Assembly (NCBI GenBank): GCA_900618795.1
Contig: UYJD01000010.1
Location: forward strand, 262,653-326,652
Direction: 5' to 3'
Source of the DNA: Cyanodermella asteris
Taxonomy: Eukaryota; Ascomycota; Lecanoromycetes; Ostropales; Stictidaceae
Length of the DNA: 64,000 nt
Made by a program: the position numbers and the translations under genes. This document shows, one piece after another, positions 21,609 to 32,317 of the stretch (its first letter is position 1; every line of letters begins with the position of its first letter). The notes under the pieces are model-generated. The model searched no databases. It was not told the DNA's origin and saw only the letters and a list, made by a program, of their open reading frames with translations.

Positions 21609-22250
21609 TCATGAAAGGAGTTCTCGGACCGTCTCGTGTTTCGCCAGCCAGATAAAGAAGGGCATCACAGCAAGCCCCGCCCAAGCCATGAGCGGAACAA
21701 GTGCGACCGAGATATACTCGAGACTCTGCCCGCTGAACACGCCGAACAGAACCGGTAACCCGATGCAAATCGTCATGACCAGGTTGCGAAGCGCCTGATC
21801 GTTCTGATAGCGTCGGTAGAGCGTCGTGACGGAAGCAAAGTAGATGCACAGAGCGAGTTCAAAGTGAGCGTGGTTCGGCGAGCAATACGCTTGCTGAGCG
21901 TCCTTGGGAAACAGTAAGCCTCGTGACGATTCATAGACACATCCCTTTGCCTTCTCGCGAAAACATGAATGATTTGCGGAAGATCAAGACGCGGAGCGAG
22001 ATGGGATGGAAGTCAGAGCACCCACATAATCGGCAGCAATGTCGAAGTCGTCAATCCATAATGGATTGTCGTTGGGTTCTGGACTTTGACGACCGAGGAC
22101 CGAGTTGCCACTCGAGAGGAGGTTGAGCGTGTTGAAGATGAAGAAGGGACAGCTTTGGGTGCCCGCGGCAGACGCGCTGGCGGCCAGCTCCAAGGCTGAA
22201 ACACCGCCAACGAAGGTCAGAAAGGTGTAGAAGATGGTCGATCGGGCCAT
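21609..22250 (-). CDS. Small multi-pass membrane protein, unknown function (2 exons)
   Basis: The model joins 22026-22250 (exon 1, start ATG at 22250) to 21609-21902 (exon 2) across a 123-nt intron (GTGGGT donor, CCCAAG acceptor, phase 0), giving 172 residues. Exon 1 has a hydrophobic start (MARSTIFYTFLTFVGGVSAL) that could be a signal anchor, then Cys and Asn/Pro/Asp-rich loop sequence. Exon 2 has three hydrophobic spans separated by short polar loops: CIYFASVTTLY, LVMTICIGLPVLFGVFSG and ISVALVPLMAWAGLAVMPFF. It ends KHETVRELLS. I do not recognise the family. The reading of exon 2 is supported by the hydrophobic periodicity and continuous frame, not by homology. Confidence 0.62.
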
Positions 22251-23150
22251 AGCGAGAAGAAAGCTTGTTGTATGTAAAGAAGATGCAGGCCAATGAGAAT
22301 CGAAAAGAGGCCGTGAATGTATGTCAGTCGGACCAAACGCGAAAACGACAGTCAAAAATGGAGAACAAGGGCCACAAAAGGGCGAGATCACTCAGTGACT
22401 ATGAGGTAGGACAGGAATCAGACGCGGAGCCAGGACAAGGGCCCTCTTCATGTCATCGTGAGTTGCGGCCGGCGGGTCCAACACGGGACGCTCACCAAGT
22501 TGGCTCACGGAAGCGTGCCCTGTGCGCCTCCGTTCTGCTTCGCTCAGCGTCATCATGGGTCGTCGTTGTCTCAGGGCTGCTCGCACCTGGGGGCTGGTTA
22601 CCAGGAAAAGAAGTTGGCGGCTGAGCAAGTGAGCGTCCTTGCTTGGCTCAGGTCTGGGTTGCTGAGCAGGGATCATCGTGGAAAATGCGACTGGGCACGG
22701 CCAATGGGACGGANNNNNNNNNNNNNNNNNNNNNNNNNCATACGAGATCACCGCAGGTTGATGCTCGTAAGCTGGAGGAGACGCCAAAAGCCAGTCAGGC
22801 AATCTGGATCGCTGAACGTGCAGAGCGTGGAGTGTTGAAAGACACTCACGGCTAGTTTGTAAGCTGGACGAAATCAGTGAAGGGACCTTGCCGAATTTGG
22901 GTTCATGTTTCATACACACGCCAGTACGTAAAGCTACACCACCTTTGGCCAAGAACTTGCGATACATGTGAAATCGGCAGGTCCCGACAGGTCAGGCAGC
23001 CAGTGCCTTGGACCTTCCGCTACCTATATCTTAAAATATTACCCCTTCGTATCCACGCGCCGAAAAAGCCATCGTATCATGTATGAGAAAGGTAATAGTA
23101 CATCGAGGTCCCTCGTTCTACCAACATCCTTCCGCGTGGACCTTCAAGCA
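22251..23150. other. Intergenic region with assembly gap
   Basis: 900 bp between two minus-strand genes: the promoter side of the membrane-protein gene and the 3' side of the HMG gene. It contains the N-gap. Open frames crossing the gap are meaningless, and no gene was recognised. Confidence 0.5.
22714..22738. other. Assembly gap (25 N)
   Basis: Exactly 25 ambiguous bases. The true distance is unknown. The base run right after it, CATACGAGAT, equals the 3' end of the Illumina P7 adapter, so the flanks deserve distrust. Confidence 0.98.
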
Positions 23151-24294
23151 TCAAGCTTTTGCCTGTTTCTTGGCCACAGACTTTGGTACCTCCCCATAAA
23201 CCTCGGTGTATTCTTTGATGTAGCGTTGCCTGTCGTTCTCCCCGCGTTCGATATATACCTGTCCATAGGGGTCAGTAAGGTTGCATTATGTCGAAAACCT
23301 CAAAACGTTCACGACTCACCTGCTTCTCACTCTCTGGTAACTCTTTCCACTCCCGCGCGATCAGATTCGTTGCTTCCGTCGCCTTGACACCCTTGAAGTC
23401 TCCGCTCAAATGACGATCAACCGTGAAGTAGGTGTAAGAGCTTCGCTGCCGGCGGACAGCTCTGGAATCCTTGAGCTGAGTCTTGAAGCCACGGACTCCC
23501 ATCTTCGTCAGCTGCCGCCGAGCATTATTGGCCTCTTTGATTTTCGATGGGGACATCTCAGCAAAGTAGGCGCGCTTAGCCTCATCCACCGCGGCCTTGT
23601 TCTGGTTTGCAAGGTGGTTGTAGTGCTCTCGCTCGTCGGGGCTAAGATCATGATAGCTCTGTGCGGCTGCTTTGACCTGACTGGCGTATTCCTGAATTTG
23701 AAGACCCTTGGGCACGTCCCTGAGTTTCTCAGTAACGAAAACGCTCCATGCACTTTTCATTCCCGACCCTTTCTGTTGCGGAACAAATGCTTTCAGACTC
23801 TTTCGCTTGAGCTCCCTGATCTTCTCGACCTGTGCCTTCTTGGCCGCTCGATCTCTTTTTCGGGCCAACTGTTCGCGAGTTGGCTTTGGCTTCGGCTTTG
23901 GCTTTGGCTTAGCATTAGCCTTGGGGCGACCTGGTTTAGCTTTAGGCTTGGGGGGTCGCCCCGCCTTTGCTTTCGTTTTTGTTCCTGTCTGAGCCCCTGT
24001 CCTGAACGCGGGCTCTGTCGAGCTCACGGCTTCAGTATCTCCCTCTCCGGCACCTGATACCTTGGGTGTGGTCTTGGTCTTCCGTGCCGCTGCGCGGCCG
24101 GTGTGTTGTTTAGGCCTGCCAGCGAAAGGCTTATCGACATAGCTGCGGATGGTCGCATAGCTAGATACTGGCAATTGGGATTGCTGCGAGGCACGAAGGG
24201 GCAGTGAAGTTTGGCCTGGTGCACAGCTCACGCGAGCTGCTGGGTAGCTGTGAAGGAAGCGGACGCCGCCGCGTCCGAGGCGGAAAGCGCTCAT
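23151..24294 (-). CDS. Mitochondrial two-HMG-box protein (Abf2/TFAM-like) (2 exons)
   Basis: Likely mtDNA-packaging protein. Exons are 23320-24294 and 23151-23258 with a 61-nt intron (GTGAGT donor), giving 360 residues. ATG at 24294. The N-terminus is rich in Arg, Ser and hydrophobic residues with no acidic residue over about 30 positions (MSAFRLGRGGVRFLHSYPAA), as in mitochondrial presequences. Residues about 100-150 are Lys/Pro-rich with GRPPKPKAKPGRPK-type segments reminiscent of AT-hooks. HMG box 1 covers about 190-265 (SAWSVFVTEKLRD ... YHDLSPDEREHYNHLA). HMG box 2 covers about 285-355 (SSYTYFTVDRHLS ... AREWKELPESEKQ, completed in exon 2 by YIERGENDRQRYIKEYTEVY). The two-box architecture matches Abf2; the long basic linker is a filamentous-fungal feature. 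Localisation is inferred. Confidence 0.86.
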
Positions 24295-24839
24295 TCTGAA
24301 TGCTGCAATGATTTCAAGCCGGCGAAGTAGCAGCAAACGATTGACAGATTTGAACGACAGCCGACGGTAGTGAGAGCCAATTGCCCCCAGGTCGTGGGTA
24401 GCAATGGAGGAGAGGTGGTTGGGAGAGCTCGTGTGTTCCTGAGCGCGAGTTGCGCTTGTTTGCGAGGAGTCTAAGCGCGAGAGCCGATTGGCTCATTGGT
24501 CCGCCCCGACCGCAGTCAACGCCAACCTCGACGGGCTCGTGCGCAGAATTTCCTCCACCAGCTCCCACTTACCACGAATCTCTCCCAGTGAGTCGCAAAG
24601 ACTGGACACCCAGATCCTATCGTCTACGTACTCGACCTTTTACAAGGTTGCGCCCAGTCTCCTTGGTCCCTGTAGATATACCGCGACAAACTACCCAGCT
24701 CTTGTCGAGCACCCCCGAGGCGCATCTCGCGAGAGCTTGAATCCCACTTCAGTTCCGCTGTGCATCGGCAATGTCGCCCTGTTGACGCGCATCCTCGTTG
24801 TCCTAACGTAAAACTCACTTTCAGTCCGCCAGACCGGGC
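24295..24839. other. Divergent intergenic region HMG gene / PRP5
   Basis: 545 bp shared promoter region between two divergent genes; no additional gene recognised. Confidence 0.55.
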
Positions 24840-27800
24840 ATGGCTCGCTCACCAAGCCCCACAGGCAGTTCCTTTTCTCATTCGAGACGACACCGTCGTG
24901 ACGACGACCGCGACTACGATCGGAGACGAGACCGTGATCGACGAGATGATCGCGATAGGAGAGACGATGGGAGGCGTCGCAGAAGCCGCTCGCGGAGTCC
25001 CGTAAGACACATTCACGATGGAAATATGTCATGTGTTAATGTTCACCAGGGTCGCTATGATCGCCGCTACAGAGGCGATTCGAGGGATCGGCATGACTAT
25101 CGTAGACGAGATCGATCGAGGGATCACGAAAGAAGACGTTCAAGAGACAGAGACGTGAGGGACAGACCAAGGGACAGGCGAGACGACTCGCGGGATCGTG
25201 AGCGTGATCGAAGGCGGCGCAATGATTCTGCTGATTCACGGAGAGATCGAGACAGGGACCGCAGGGCTCCAGACAGCAAAGATAAAACTCCTTTAAAGAA
25301 GGATGCGACGAAAGCTGCGCCTCCCGCAGCTGCCACGGCTGACGAAGAGGCCAAAAAGGCCGAACGTCTGGCTCGTCTCGAAGCATGGAAGAAAAAGCAA
25401 CTTGCCGCAACTGCTGAGAAGAGTCAGGTCTCTACACCTGTCTCGGCCAAAGTTCCTCTCGAAGAGTCCGACAAGAAAGCGGCCAGCGTCAGCGTAACGG
25501 CGACCGCCAGTCCAGCAACCCCTGCATCGCCCGCGTCGCCAAAACCTTACACCGGAAAGTTCGATCCGAAAGCCATCGTGAAAAAGGCTCACATCAGTAC
25601 TGAGTCTTCTAGTAAACTCGGACTCGACATTGCTTTACCCGACACGAAGCCTTCTGTTAAGCAAACTTCCAGTGGGGCAAAATTGACTAATCCGACCCCT
25701 TCAGCAGGCAAGAAACCGGCAGCTCCTCTTAAGGCTTCGGGCAATTTGAGCGGCTTTGGCTTGAAAGTGTCTGATGCTGACAAGGCCCAGACCAAGACCT
25801 CAGGCCTAGTGTTCGGTGAGGAGGAGAACGAAAAGCGGAAACTTGAAAAGCTACCCAACCCTGCCCTTGAAAACGGAGACGATGATGCTGCGCTTGCTAA
25901 CGGAGCACAAGAAGCTGAAGAAGACGAGGACGATGATGACGTGGACATGCAGGATGGAACCGAGGAGGAAGCCGCAGCTGCGGCCAGAATTGCCGCTGAG
26001 AAGCGTGAAGAGCGTCTCCACGCCCAGAACGTCGCGTACCAAGAAGGCGACGTGGTCATGCCAGATGCTCCAGAAGAGCAAGCACAGCCACCAGATGAGG
26101 TGATGGAAGAACAAGAGGATGACGTGGATCCTCTCGACGCATTCATGGCCGACCTTGGTAGCTCTGGCACAAAACGCTCAAGACCTGTCGGCCAAAAAGT
26201 GCAAGAACCTATCGCAATGTTTGGCGACGACGACGAGACTATGGAAGCCGTTGATGATGAAAACACTGACGATATCATGGCCATGGCAAGCACGAAGCGT
26301 AAGAAAAAAGACATTCCTACCATTGACCACGCCAAGGTTGCATATGAGCCGTTTCGCAAAGACTTCTACCATGAACCCTCCGAGTTGTCAGGAATGACCG
26401 AAGGGGAGCTTGCTGACCTCCGACTCGAGCTCGATGGAATTAAGGTGCGCGGCGTTGATATTCCAAAGCCCGTCGTGAGCTGGGCTCAGTGCGGCCTTGG
26501 CGTTCAGACTCAGGACGTGATCTCGAAACTCAACTACGAGAAGCCCTCCGCGATCCAGTCCCAGGCCATTCCTGCCATCATGTCCGGGCGAGATGTCATT
26601 GGTGTTGCCAAGACGGGCTCCGGCAAAACGATTGGTTTTCTGCTGCCCATGTTCCGTCACATCAAAGATCAAAGACCGCTGGAGAACCTGGATGGTCCGA
26701 TTGCTCTAATCATGACCCCAACGCGTGAGCTGGCAACTCAGATCCATCGTGATTGCAAGCCGTTCTTGAAAGCTTTGAACCTGCGCGCAGTTTGTGCTTA
26801 CGGAGGCGCTCCCATCAAGGACCAGATTGCAGAGTTGAAGCGCGGAGCCGAAATTGTTGTGTGCACTCCCGGACGAATGATTGACTTGCTCGCAGCTAAT
26901 GCTGGGCGTGTCACCAATCTGCGACGAGTGACTTATTGTGTTCTCGATGAGGCAGATCGCATGTTTGACATGGGATTTGAACCGCAAGTCATGAAGATTA
27001 TTGCCAACATTCGTCCGGACAAGCAAACAGTCCTCTTCTCGGCCACCTTTCCGCGTCAGATGGAAGCCCTTGCACGCAAAGCGCTGGTCAAACCCGTGGA
27101 AATCATTGTCGGTGGCCGAAGCGTAGTCGCCCCGGAAATTACCCAGATCATCGAGGTTCGTGCTGAAGAGACCAAGTTCCTGCGCCTTCTCGAATTGCTT
27201 GGGGAGCTCTACGAAGACGAAGAGAAGAGTTCTGACTATCGTGCTCTAATCTTCGTGGAAAGACAGGAATCTGCTGACGGCTTGTTGCGTGACCTCATGA
27301 GGAAAGGATATCCCTGCATGTCAATTCATGGAGGTAAGGATCAGATTGACCGTGACAGTACCATCCATGACTTTAAAGCCGGTGTCATACCAATTATGAT
27401 CGCAACTTCTGTTGCAGCAAGAGGTCTCGACGTCAAGCAATTGAAGCTTGTAGTGAACTTCGACACTCCGAACCATCTGGAGGATTATGTCCACCGGGCC
27501 GGCCGGACTGGTCGTGCAGGAAATACTGGAACGGCTGTCACTTTCATTACAGAAGAACAAGATCGATATGCCATCGATCTTGTTAAAGCATTGACCCAAA
27601 GCGGCCAAGAGGTGCCTGAACCGCTGCAAAAGCTCGTCGAGTCGTTTAAGGAGAAAGTCCAGGCAGGTAAAGAGAAGGCTGCAGGATCCGGATTCGGTGG
27701 AAGGGGTCTTGAACGTCTCGACCAAGATCGCGACGCAGTTCGTAATGCGCAGAGGAAGTCCTACAAGACCGGTGATGATGGCGAGGAAGAAGAGAAGGAG

Positions 27801-28415
27801 GAAGGCGCCAAAACAAGCAAAAGCGACGACCTCATTGCGAAAGCCGCGAGCTCTGTTCAAGCTGCTGGCACTCAAGCTCAAGCACAGGTCAACAAGCCTC
27901 TGCCCGGTGTCCCGGCGGGTATCGATCTGGATGGCAAGATCACGGTGCACAAGACAGAGGTGCCAGCTGCCGACACATCAGGGGCTGGTGGCAAGTCCGA
28001 CGACCCCATGGAGAAAGTTCGCGCTGTCGTCGGCAGGCTCAACAACAAGGTTGGCGGTGGTGTTTCTTCTGGTGCTCCTTTGGACAACAAGGGTCCCGAC
28101 GCAGGCGCCTTCCACGCCACACTTGAGATCAACGACTTTCCTCAGAAAGCTCGCTGGGCCGTCACTAATCGCACAAACGTGGCAAAGATTCTGGAGTCCA
28201 CGGGTACTTCAATCACCACCAAGGGCAATTTCTATCCTACTGGTAAAGATCCGGGGCCAAACGACCAGCCGAAACTGTACATTCTGGTCGAAGGCGATAC
28301 GGAAATTGTGGTCACCACTGCTATGCGTGAGCTGATGAGGCTATTGAAGGAGGGAACGATCGCTGCTGCCGAGGGCGAGTCAAGAGCCCCGACTGGTAGA
28401 TACAACGTTGTGTAA
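24840..28415 (+). CDS. PRP5: Prp5, DEAD-box RNA helicase of pre-spliceosome assembly (2 exons)
   Basis: ATP-dependent helicase that remodels U2 snRNP and proofreads the branch-site pairing. ATG at 24840. I place an intron at 25002-25049 (GTAAGA ... CACCAG), giving 1175 residues. An Arg/Asp/Ser-rich RS-like N-terminus (about 1-140) is followed by acidic/Lys-rich linkers and the Prp5-specific DPLDAFM motif. The helicase core has the Q-motif region ([14 protein letters not shown]), AKTGSGKT (about 572), PTRELA, TPGRMID, DEAD (about 687), SAT (about 717), ARGLDV and HRAGRTGR (about 868). The C-terminal ~300 residues hold KH-like sequence with the conserved [18 protein letters not shown]. The 48-nt intron has no stop and is in frame; left in, it would add 16 residues in the RS region. 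Confidence 0.95.
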   Translation: MARSPSPTGSSFSHSRRHRRDDDRDYDRRRDRDRRDDRDRRDDGRRRRSRSRSPVRHIHDGNMSCVNVHQGRYDRRYRGDSRDRHDYRRRDRSRDHERRRSRDRDVRDRPRDRRDDSRDRERDRRRRNDSADSRRDRDRDRRAPDSKDKTPLKKDATKAAPPAAATADEEAKKAERLARLEAWKKKQLAATAEKSQVSTPVSAKVPLEESDKKAASVSVTATASPATPASPASPKPYTGKFDPKAIVKKAHISTESSSKLGLDIALPDTKPSVKQTSSGAKLTNPTPSAGKKPAAPLKASGNLSGFGLKVSDADKAQTKTSGLVFGEEENEKRKLEKLPNPALENGDDDAALANGAQEAEEDEDDDDVDMQDGTEEEAAAAARIAAEKREERLHAQNVAYQEGDVVMPDAPEEQAQPPDEVMEEQEDDVDPLDAFMADLGSSGTKRSRPVGQKVQEPIAMFGDDDETMEAVDDENTDDIMAMASTKRKKKDIPTIDHAKVAYEPFRKDFYHEPSELSGMTEGELADLRLELDGIKVRGVDIPKPVVSWAQCGLGVQTQDVISKLNYEKPSAIQSQAIPAIMSGRDVIGVAKTGSGKTIGFLLPMFRHIKDQRPLENLDGPIALIMTPTRELATQIHRDCKPFLKALNLRAVCAYGGAPIKDQIAELKRGAEIVVCTPGRMIDLLAANAGRVTNLRRVTYCVLDEADRMFDMGFEPQVMKIIANIRPDKQTVLFSATFPRQMEALARKALVKPVEIIVGGRSVVAPEITQIIEVRAEETKFLRLLELLGELYEDEEKSSDYRALIFVERQESADGLLRDLMRKGYPCMSIHGGKDQIDRDSTIHDFKAGVIPIMIATSVAARGLDVKQLKLVVNFDTPNHLEDYVHRAGRTGRAGNTGTAVTFITEEQDRYAIDLVKALTQSGQEVPEPLQKLVESFKEKVQAGKEKAAGSGFGGRGLERLDQDRDAVRNAQRKSYKTGDDGEEEEKEEGAKTSKSDDLIAKAASSVQAAGTQAQAQVNKPLPGVPAGIDLDGKITVHKTEVPAADTSGAGGKSDDPMEKVRAVVGRLNNKVGGGVSSGAPLDNKGPDAGAFHATLEINDFPQKARWAVTNRTNVAKILESTGTSITTKGNFYPTGKDPGPNDQPKLYILVEGDTEIVVTTAMRELMRLLKEGTIAAAEGESRAPTGRYNVV

Positions 28416-28786
28416 AGCATGTTCAGCTGTGTATCTTGGTAATGCATGCTTTCTTATGAATATCAACTGGTCTTTGTCTGGGTCTTCATGCTTATCTCGA
28501 AGGGAATACTACTCTTACTTATGAATTACCTTGTCTGTCACACGTTGACATCCAGCCGGCTTGACGATTCTAAAGCTCTGTAGTAGAAACACATCAAGTC
28601 CCATGACTGTCACGCATTGGAAGTTGCTCTCTGATGAAATTGGCCATGTAGCCTTGAGTATCTTCGACAGTCTTGCAACAATCCAAATGTTAGTCGCTTC
28701 AAACGCTCAGAAATCCAGCGGAATCATATCAAATCCGTCCAGGCATAAATCGTAACTCCATCCTCACAGGATGCATCGGTACCTGT
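28416..28786. other. Convergent intergenic region
   Basis: 371 bp between the PRP5 stop and the stop of the minus-strand GPI-protein gene; nothing recognised. Confidence 0.5.
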
Positions 28787-29665
28787 TCACACAACCAACC
28801 CACCCAACATGCCCACAAACATCCCCAATCCTGCATTCACCACCTCCTCAAACCCACTCCTTCTCCCAGCTCCAGCATTCGCCGGCCCACCACCGCCGCC
28901 ACCAGAGCTGTACTGCGTACACAAACTCTCCTGCAGTCCCCCACACGCAACCGTACTCAAACTCGAGCACACGCTCGCCGCACTCGATGAACCGCCCCCT
29001 CCGGACCCTCCCCCGTTCGTCGTCGTTATACCCGCCCCGACAACCGTCACCGCCTGTCCACCACTTCCGGACCCCCCACCCAGCGACGCCGTGCAAGACG
29101 AGAACGTCCTCGCACACCCCGTCGCATAGCTGCTGCATTCCCCCTGATTCGCAAACGTACGCGGTATATAGCTCCACGCAAACGGCGCGCCGGGTACGAC
29201 TCCGGTGAGCAGTGCGCCTCCTCCTCCTGTGCTGGGCGCGGCTGAGGGCGCGGCGTAGCCGACCGTGACTGTTACTGTTGCGGTGCCCGTGTTGGCTGCG
29301 GTGGTGGAGGGTGGGGACGGTGTTGAAGAGGAGGACGACGAGGAGGTTGGGCTTGTGGTGGCACCGCCGCTGATTGTGCCGGTGCAGACTGCGTTGTTGG
29401 GGCAGCAGGCGACTTGCCCGGCAAAGTCGGTTGTGCAGTGGGTGTTTGGTTGGCAGCAGAGGTTGGAGCTGCAGGAGGTGTAGGAGACGGCGCAGGCGGA
29501 TTGGCGGCGGAGGAGAGCGTGGTAAGCGTTCGTGTCGAGGATTTGTATGTCTGGTGCTAAGAATGATGGAGGATGCGCCTGCGCCGTGGAGTAGTCGAGC
29601 ACATTTAGAGGTGATTGTGCGCTGGCGATGGAGGCGAGAAAGTTGAGGAGTAAGAAGCTCGCCAT
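28787..29665 (-). CDS. Secreted, probably GPI-anchored Cys-rich protein
   Basis: 292 residues from the ATG at 29665, single exon. An in-frame ATG at 29710 would add 15 residues before the signal peptide and is less likely. The signal peptide MASFLLLNFLASIASAQ is clear. After a RR site at about residue 53 comes a compact Cys cluster (SCSSNLCCQPNTHC, then CCPNNAVC), resembling the small Cys-knots of fungal wall proteins. A Ser/Thr/Pro mucin-like stretch, a second six-Cys region separated by Gly/Ser loops, and a hydrophobic C-terminal tail (NAGLGMFVGMLGGLVV) preceded by Gly/Ala small residues fit a GPI-attachment signal. This suggests a plasma-membrane or cell-wall surface protein. Its specific role is unknown. 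Confidence 0.8.
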   Translation of the reverse strand: MASFLLLNFLASIASAQSPLNVLDYSTAQAHPPSFLAPDIQILDTNAYHALLRRQSACAVSYTSCSSNLCCQPNTHCTTDFAGQVACCPNNAVCTGTISGGATTSPTSSSSSSSTPSPPSTTAANTGTATVTVTVGYAAPSAAPSTGGGGALLTGVVPGAPFAWSYIPRTFANQGECSSYATGCARTFSSCTASLGGGSGSGGQAVTVVGAGITTTNGGGSGGGGSSSAASVCSSLSTVACGGLQESLCTQYSSGGGGGGPANAGAGRRSGFEEVVNAGLGMFVGMLGGLVV

Positions 29666-30036
29666 GCTTGGAGCTTCGAAGAGGAACTGGTGCGGACGGG
29701 GCGTGGTCATGTATGTGTACGCGCTCAGTGGCAGTCCATTTGGGTTTCAGTAAGGGATCGCGAGGCGTGCAATGAAATGTCTCAGCTACAATGCTGGCTC
29801 TGGGCTGGGTGGATGGGATGAAGATGACGAAGTTTGGTGGAGCCTCGATGTTTACTTTCAGCCTCGGAAGAAGCCGCCCAAGTTTCATCCTGCGGCTCGG
29901 CGGGAACTCGATTCAGGGAAAAGAGCTCGAACCAACTCCAAACGATTTCAGATCTAGTCCAGATACTCTCATAGACCTGTTATAGCCCCCCGATCAATTG
30001 ATCCATAGAGTCGAAAATCTTGCAAGAAATCGGTGC
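29666..30036. other. Divergent intergenic region
   Basis: 371 bp promoter region between the GPI-protein gene and the mitochondrial ProRS gene; nothing else recognised. Confidence 0.5.
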
Positions 30037-31516
30037 ATGCATTTACTTCGGCGCAGCTTTTGCCGCGCTTCAAGCTATGGCTCGAATAAAGCCGCTCTAA
30101 GACCTCAAGCCCGACAACTACACGTACGTCCCGTCAAAGTGCAGCAGAAAACAATCTGACCCCTCGCAGACCGATGGAAGAAGCCGGTTATCCAACTTCT
30201 GGACGCCGACAGGTGGCCTCGGTAAGAATGTCGATCCAGCGACGGGGAAAGAAGACTCCCACGACATGCTTCTCCGAGGCGGCTTTATCAGACAAACACA
30301 TTCCGGACTCTACCACTTCCTGCCGCTGGGGAACCGGGTTCAAACCAAGGTCGAGCATCTGCTAGACAAGCACATGACCTCTGTCGGCGCTTCGCGAGTC
30401 GCCCTCTCTACGCTCTCATCAGTTGATCTATGGGAGAAGAGCGGGCGATGGCACGCTGATCGAACGGAATTCTTCAGGTTGGACGATCGCAAGGGCACGG
30501 GATACCTGCTTGCGCCGACACACGAAGAGGAGATCACGCAATTGGTTGCCAATGCCGTGTACTCGTACAAAGACCTTCCGTTGAGATTGTACCAGATCAC
30601 CAGGAAGTATCGAGACGAACTACGACCGCGACAGGGACTGCTCCGGACGCGGGAATTTGTAATGAATGATCTCTATACATTCGACAGCAACCGGGACGCG
30701 GCCGTTTCGACATACGAGGACGTCAGAAAAGCATACAACAACTTCTTCGACGAGTTCAAGCTGCCCTATCTGGTCGCAAAGGCAGATTCAGGCAACATTG
30801 GTGGCGAATTCAGCCACGAATACCACTACGTCTCCCCGAAAGGCGAGGACGACGTTTACAGCTGCAGCAACTGCAACAGTGCAATCAACGGCGAGCTCCT
30901 GACCCAAGACGCACCCTCCCCCAGCTGCCCATCCTGCAAGACGGGGCAGCTGACGGCACAAAAGACCGTGGAATTAGGCCACACCTTCTTCCTCGGCACA
31001 AAGTACAGCGAGCCCATGAACGCACGCGTCGTGCAAAGCGAGCCGACGAAGTCGAAACACAAATTCGCTCCCTCTGCTCCTCCCGAGGACGAGCGCACCG
31101 GCACGCCGATCGAAATGGGCTGCTACGGCATCGGCGTTTCGCGGCTCATTGCCACCATGGCCGACCTCAACGCCGACGACCGGGGATTGAATTGGCCGAA
31201 AGTCATCGCGCCGTTCACCGTCGCCATCATACCGGGCAAGGGCCTCGAAGATGACGCTCTGGTACTCCATGATATTCTCGGGACGTTGCCGGCGCAGACG
31301 CATGTCGATACGGTCATTGACGATCGGCCGGGAAAGGATCTGGGATGGAAGATGAAGGATGCGGACCTTGTTGGGTACCCTGTGCTTGTGATTCTGGGGC
31401 GGGGGTGGAAGAATGACCGGAAAGCGGAAGTGCAGTGTCGGCCTCTGGGTTTGAAGCAGGAGGTCGATATGGTGGATCTTCCCTCTTTCGTTCGTGAAAC
31501 ACTCGCAAAGTTGTAA
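30037..31516 (+). CDS. AIM10: Mitochondrial prolyl-tRNA synthetase, bacterial-type class II (2 exons)
   Basis: Charges mitochondrial tRNA-Pro. Exon 1 (30037-30123) encodes MHLLRRSFCRASSYGSNKAA, an Arg/Ser-rich mitochondrial presequence. Exon 2 (30170-31516) begins TDGRSRLSNFWTPTGGL. The intron is 46 nt (GTACGT ... CGCAG), phase 0, total 477 residues. Class II motifs: motif 1 region GGFIRQTHSGLYHFLPLG, motif 2 RDELRPRQGLLRTREF followed by MNDLYTF, and motif 3 GCYGIGVSRL. Between motifs 2 and 3 lies only a short insertion with four Cys (SCSNC ... SCPSC), possibly zinc-binding. The C-terminal anticodon-binding domain reads VIDDRPGKDLGWKMKDADL. The long editing INS domain of bacterial ProRS is missing, as in mitochondrial enzymes. 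Distinct from the cytosolic enzyme. Confidence 0.93.
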
Positions 31517-32317
31517 GGTAGCTAATGTTGCGTGAACCTGTAAAGTATGACCGACAGGTCACTGTATCTATATTCGATCTTGTGCCTCAAGAGCCAAATC
31601 ACAGCTTCTTGTCCCTTCTCGTACTCCCCGTGCGATTGAACCGCGGGTCATCAATCAACGAGCCTCTTGGTCATATGTCTTCAGGGATTTAGTCCGACCT
31701 ACCAACGTGCTTTGTACAGACTACTGTGAAGGCATGTGGGGTACACTACTCTTGGCTCAAACGCAACTTCCATTTCACGGAATATAGTGAGTGTCATTGT
31801 GGGTCTAGATTATGCATCAGTGCGAGAATCTAGATAAGCCTTCCCGACACACTAAGACTATTGGTTTTTCAATAGCAGCCGCATCGCTGCTCTCACTTGA
31901 GCAGTGCCTCCCACAAGCACTAAGCCCAGACCAAGTCCCATCGACTATGCTTACAGTACAAAACAGCCAATTTCGCCACCTTGTGAATCTCATTTTAATC
32001 ATTCGTGCAGATCATGAGCCAACCCACCAGAACAAAATCTGTAACGCCGAGCACGAACCGTGCAAATGGTTGAACCAACAAACAGGTCTTCGAGCCAATG
32101 GCTCTAGCTCCGCGTGAGTTAATTATACAGGAAAGTCCTCACGGCTTTTGTGGTCTTCACTTCCAGAAAACCGAAATAATGTTCGGATAAAACCCTGCTT
32201 GCCTGGGAGCTGTGGAGCGCATCAACACCAATGCTGTGCAAACGGGATGTGTAAAGGTCAAACAACTGTGTGGCCACAAAACATTCTCTCAACGCGCGCA
32301 AAAGCAAATCGTCCCAA
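31517..32317. other. Convergent intergenic region ProRS / CHD1
   Basis: 801 bp between converging stops. Short open frames only; no gene, RNA or repeat recognised. Confidence 0.5.

Noticed and set aside
22392-22967. 191-codon minus-strand frame spanning the N run
   Set aside because: It is only open because ambiguous bases are read through; it cannot be supported.
29374-29646. Arg/Cys-rich plus-strand frame opposite the GPI protein
   Set aside because: Antisense shadow of the Ser/Thr/Cys-rich GPI-anchored protein.
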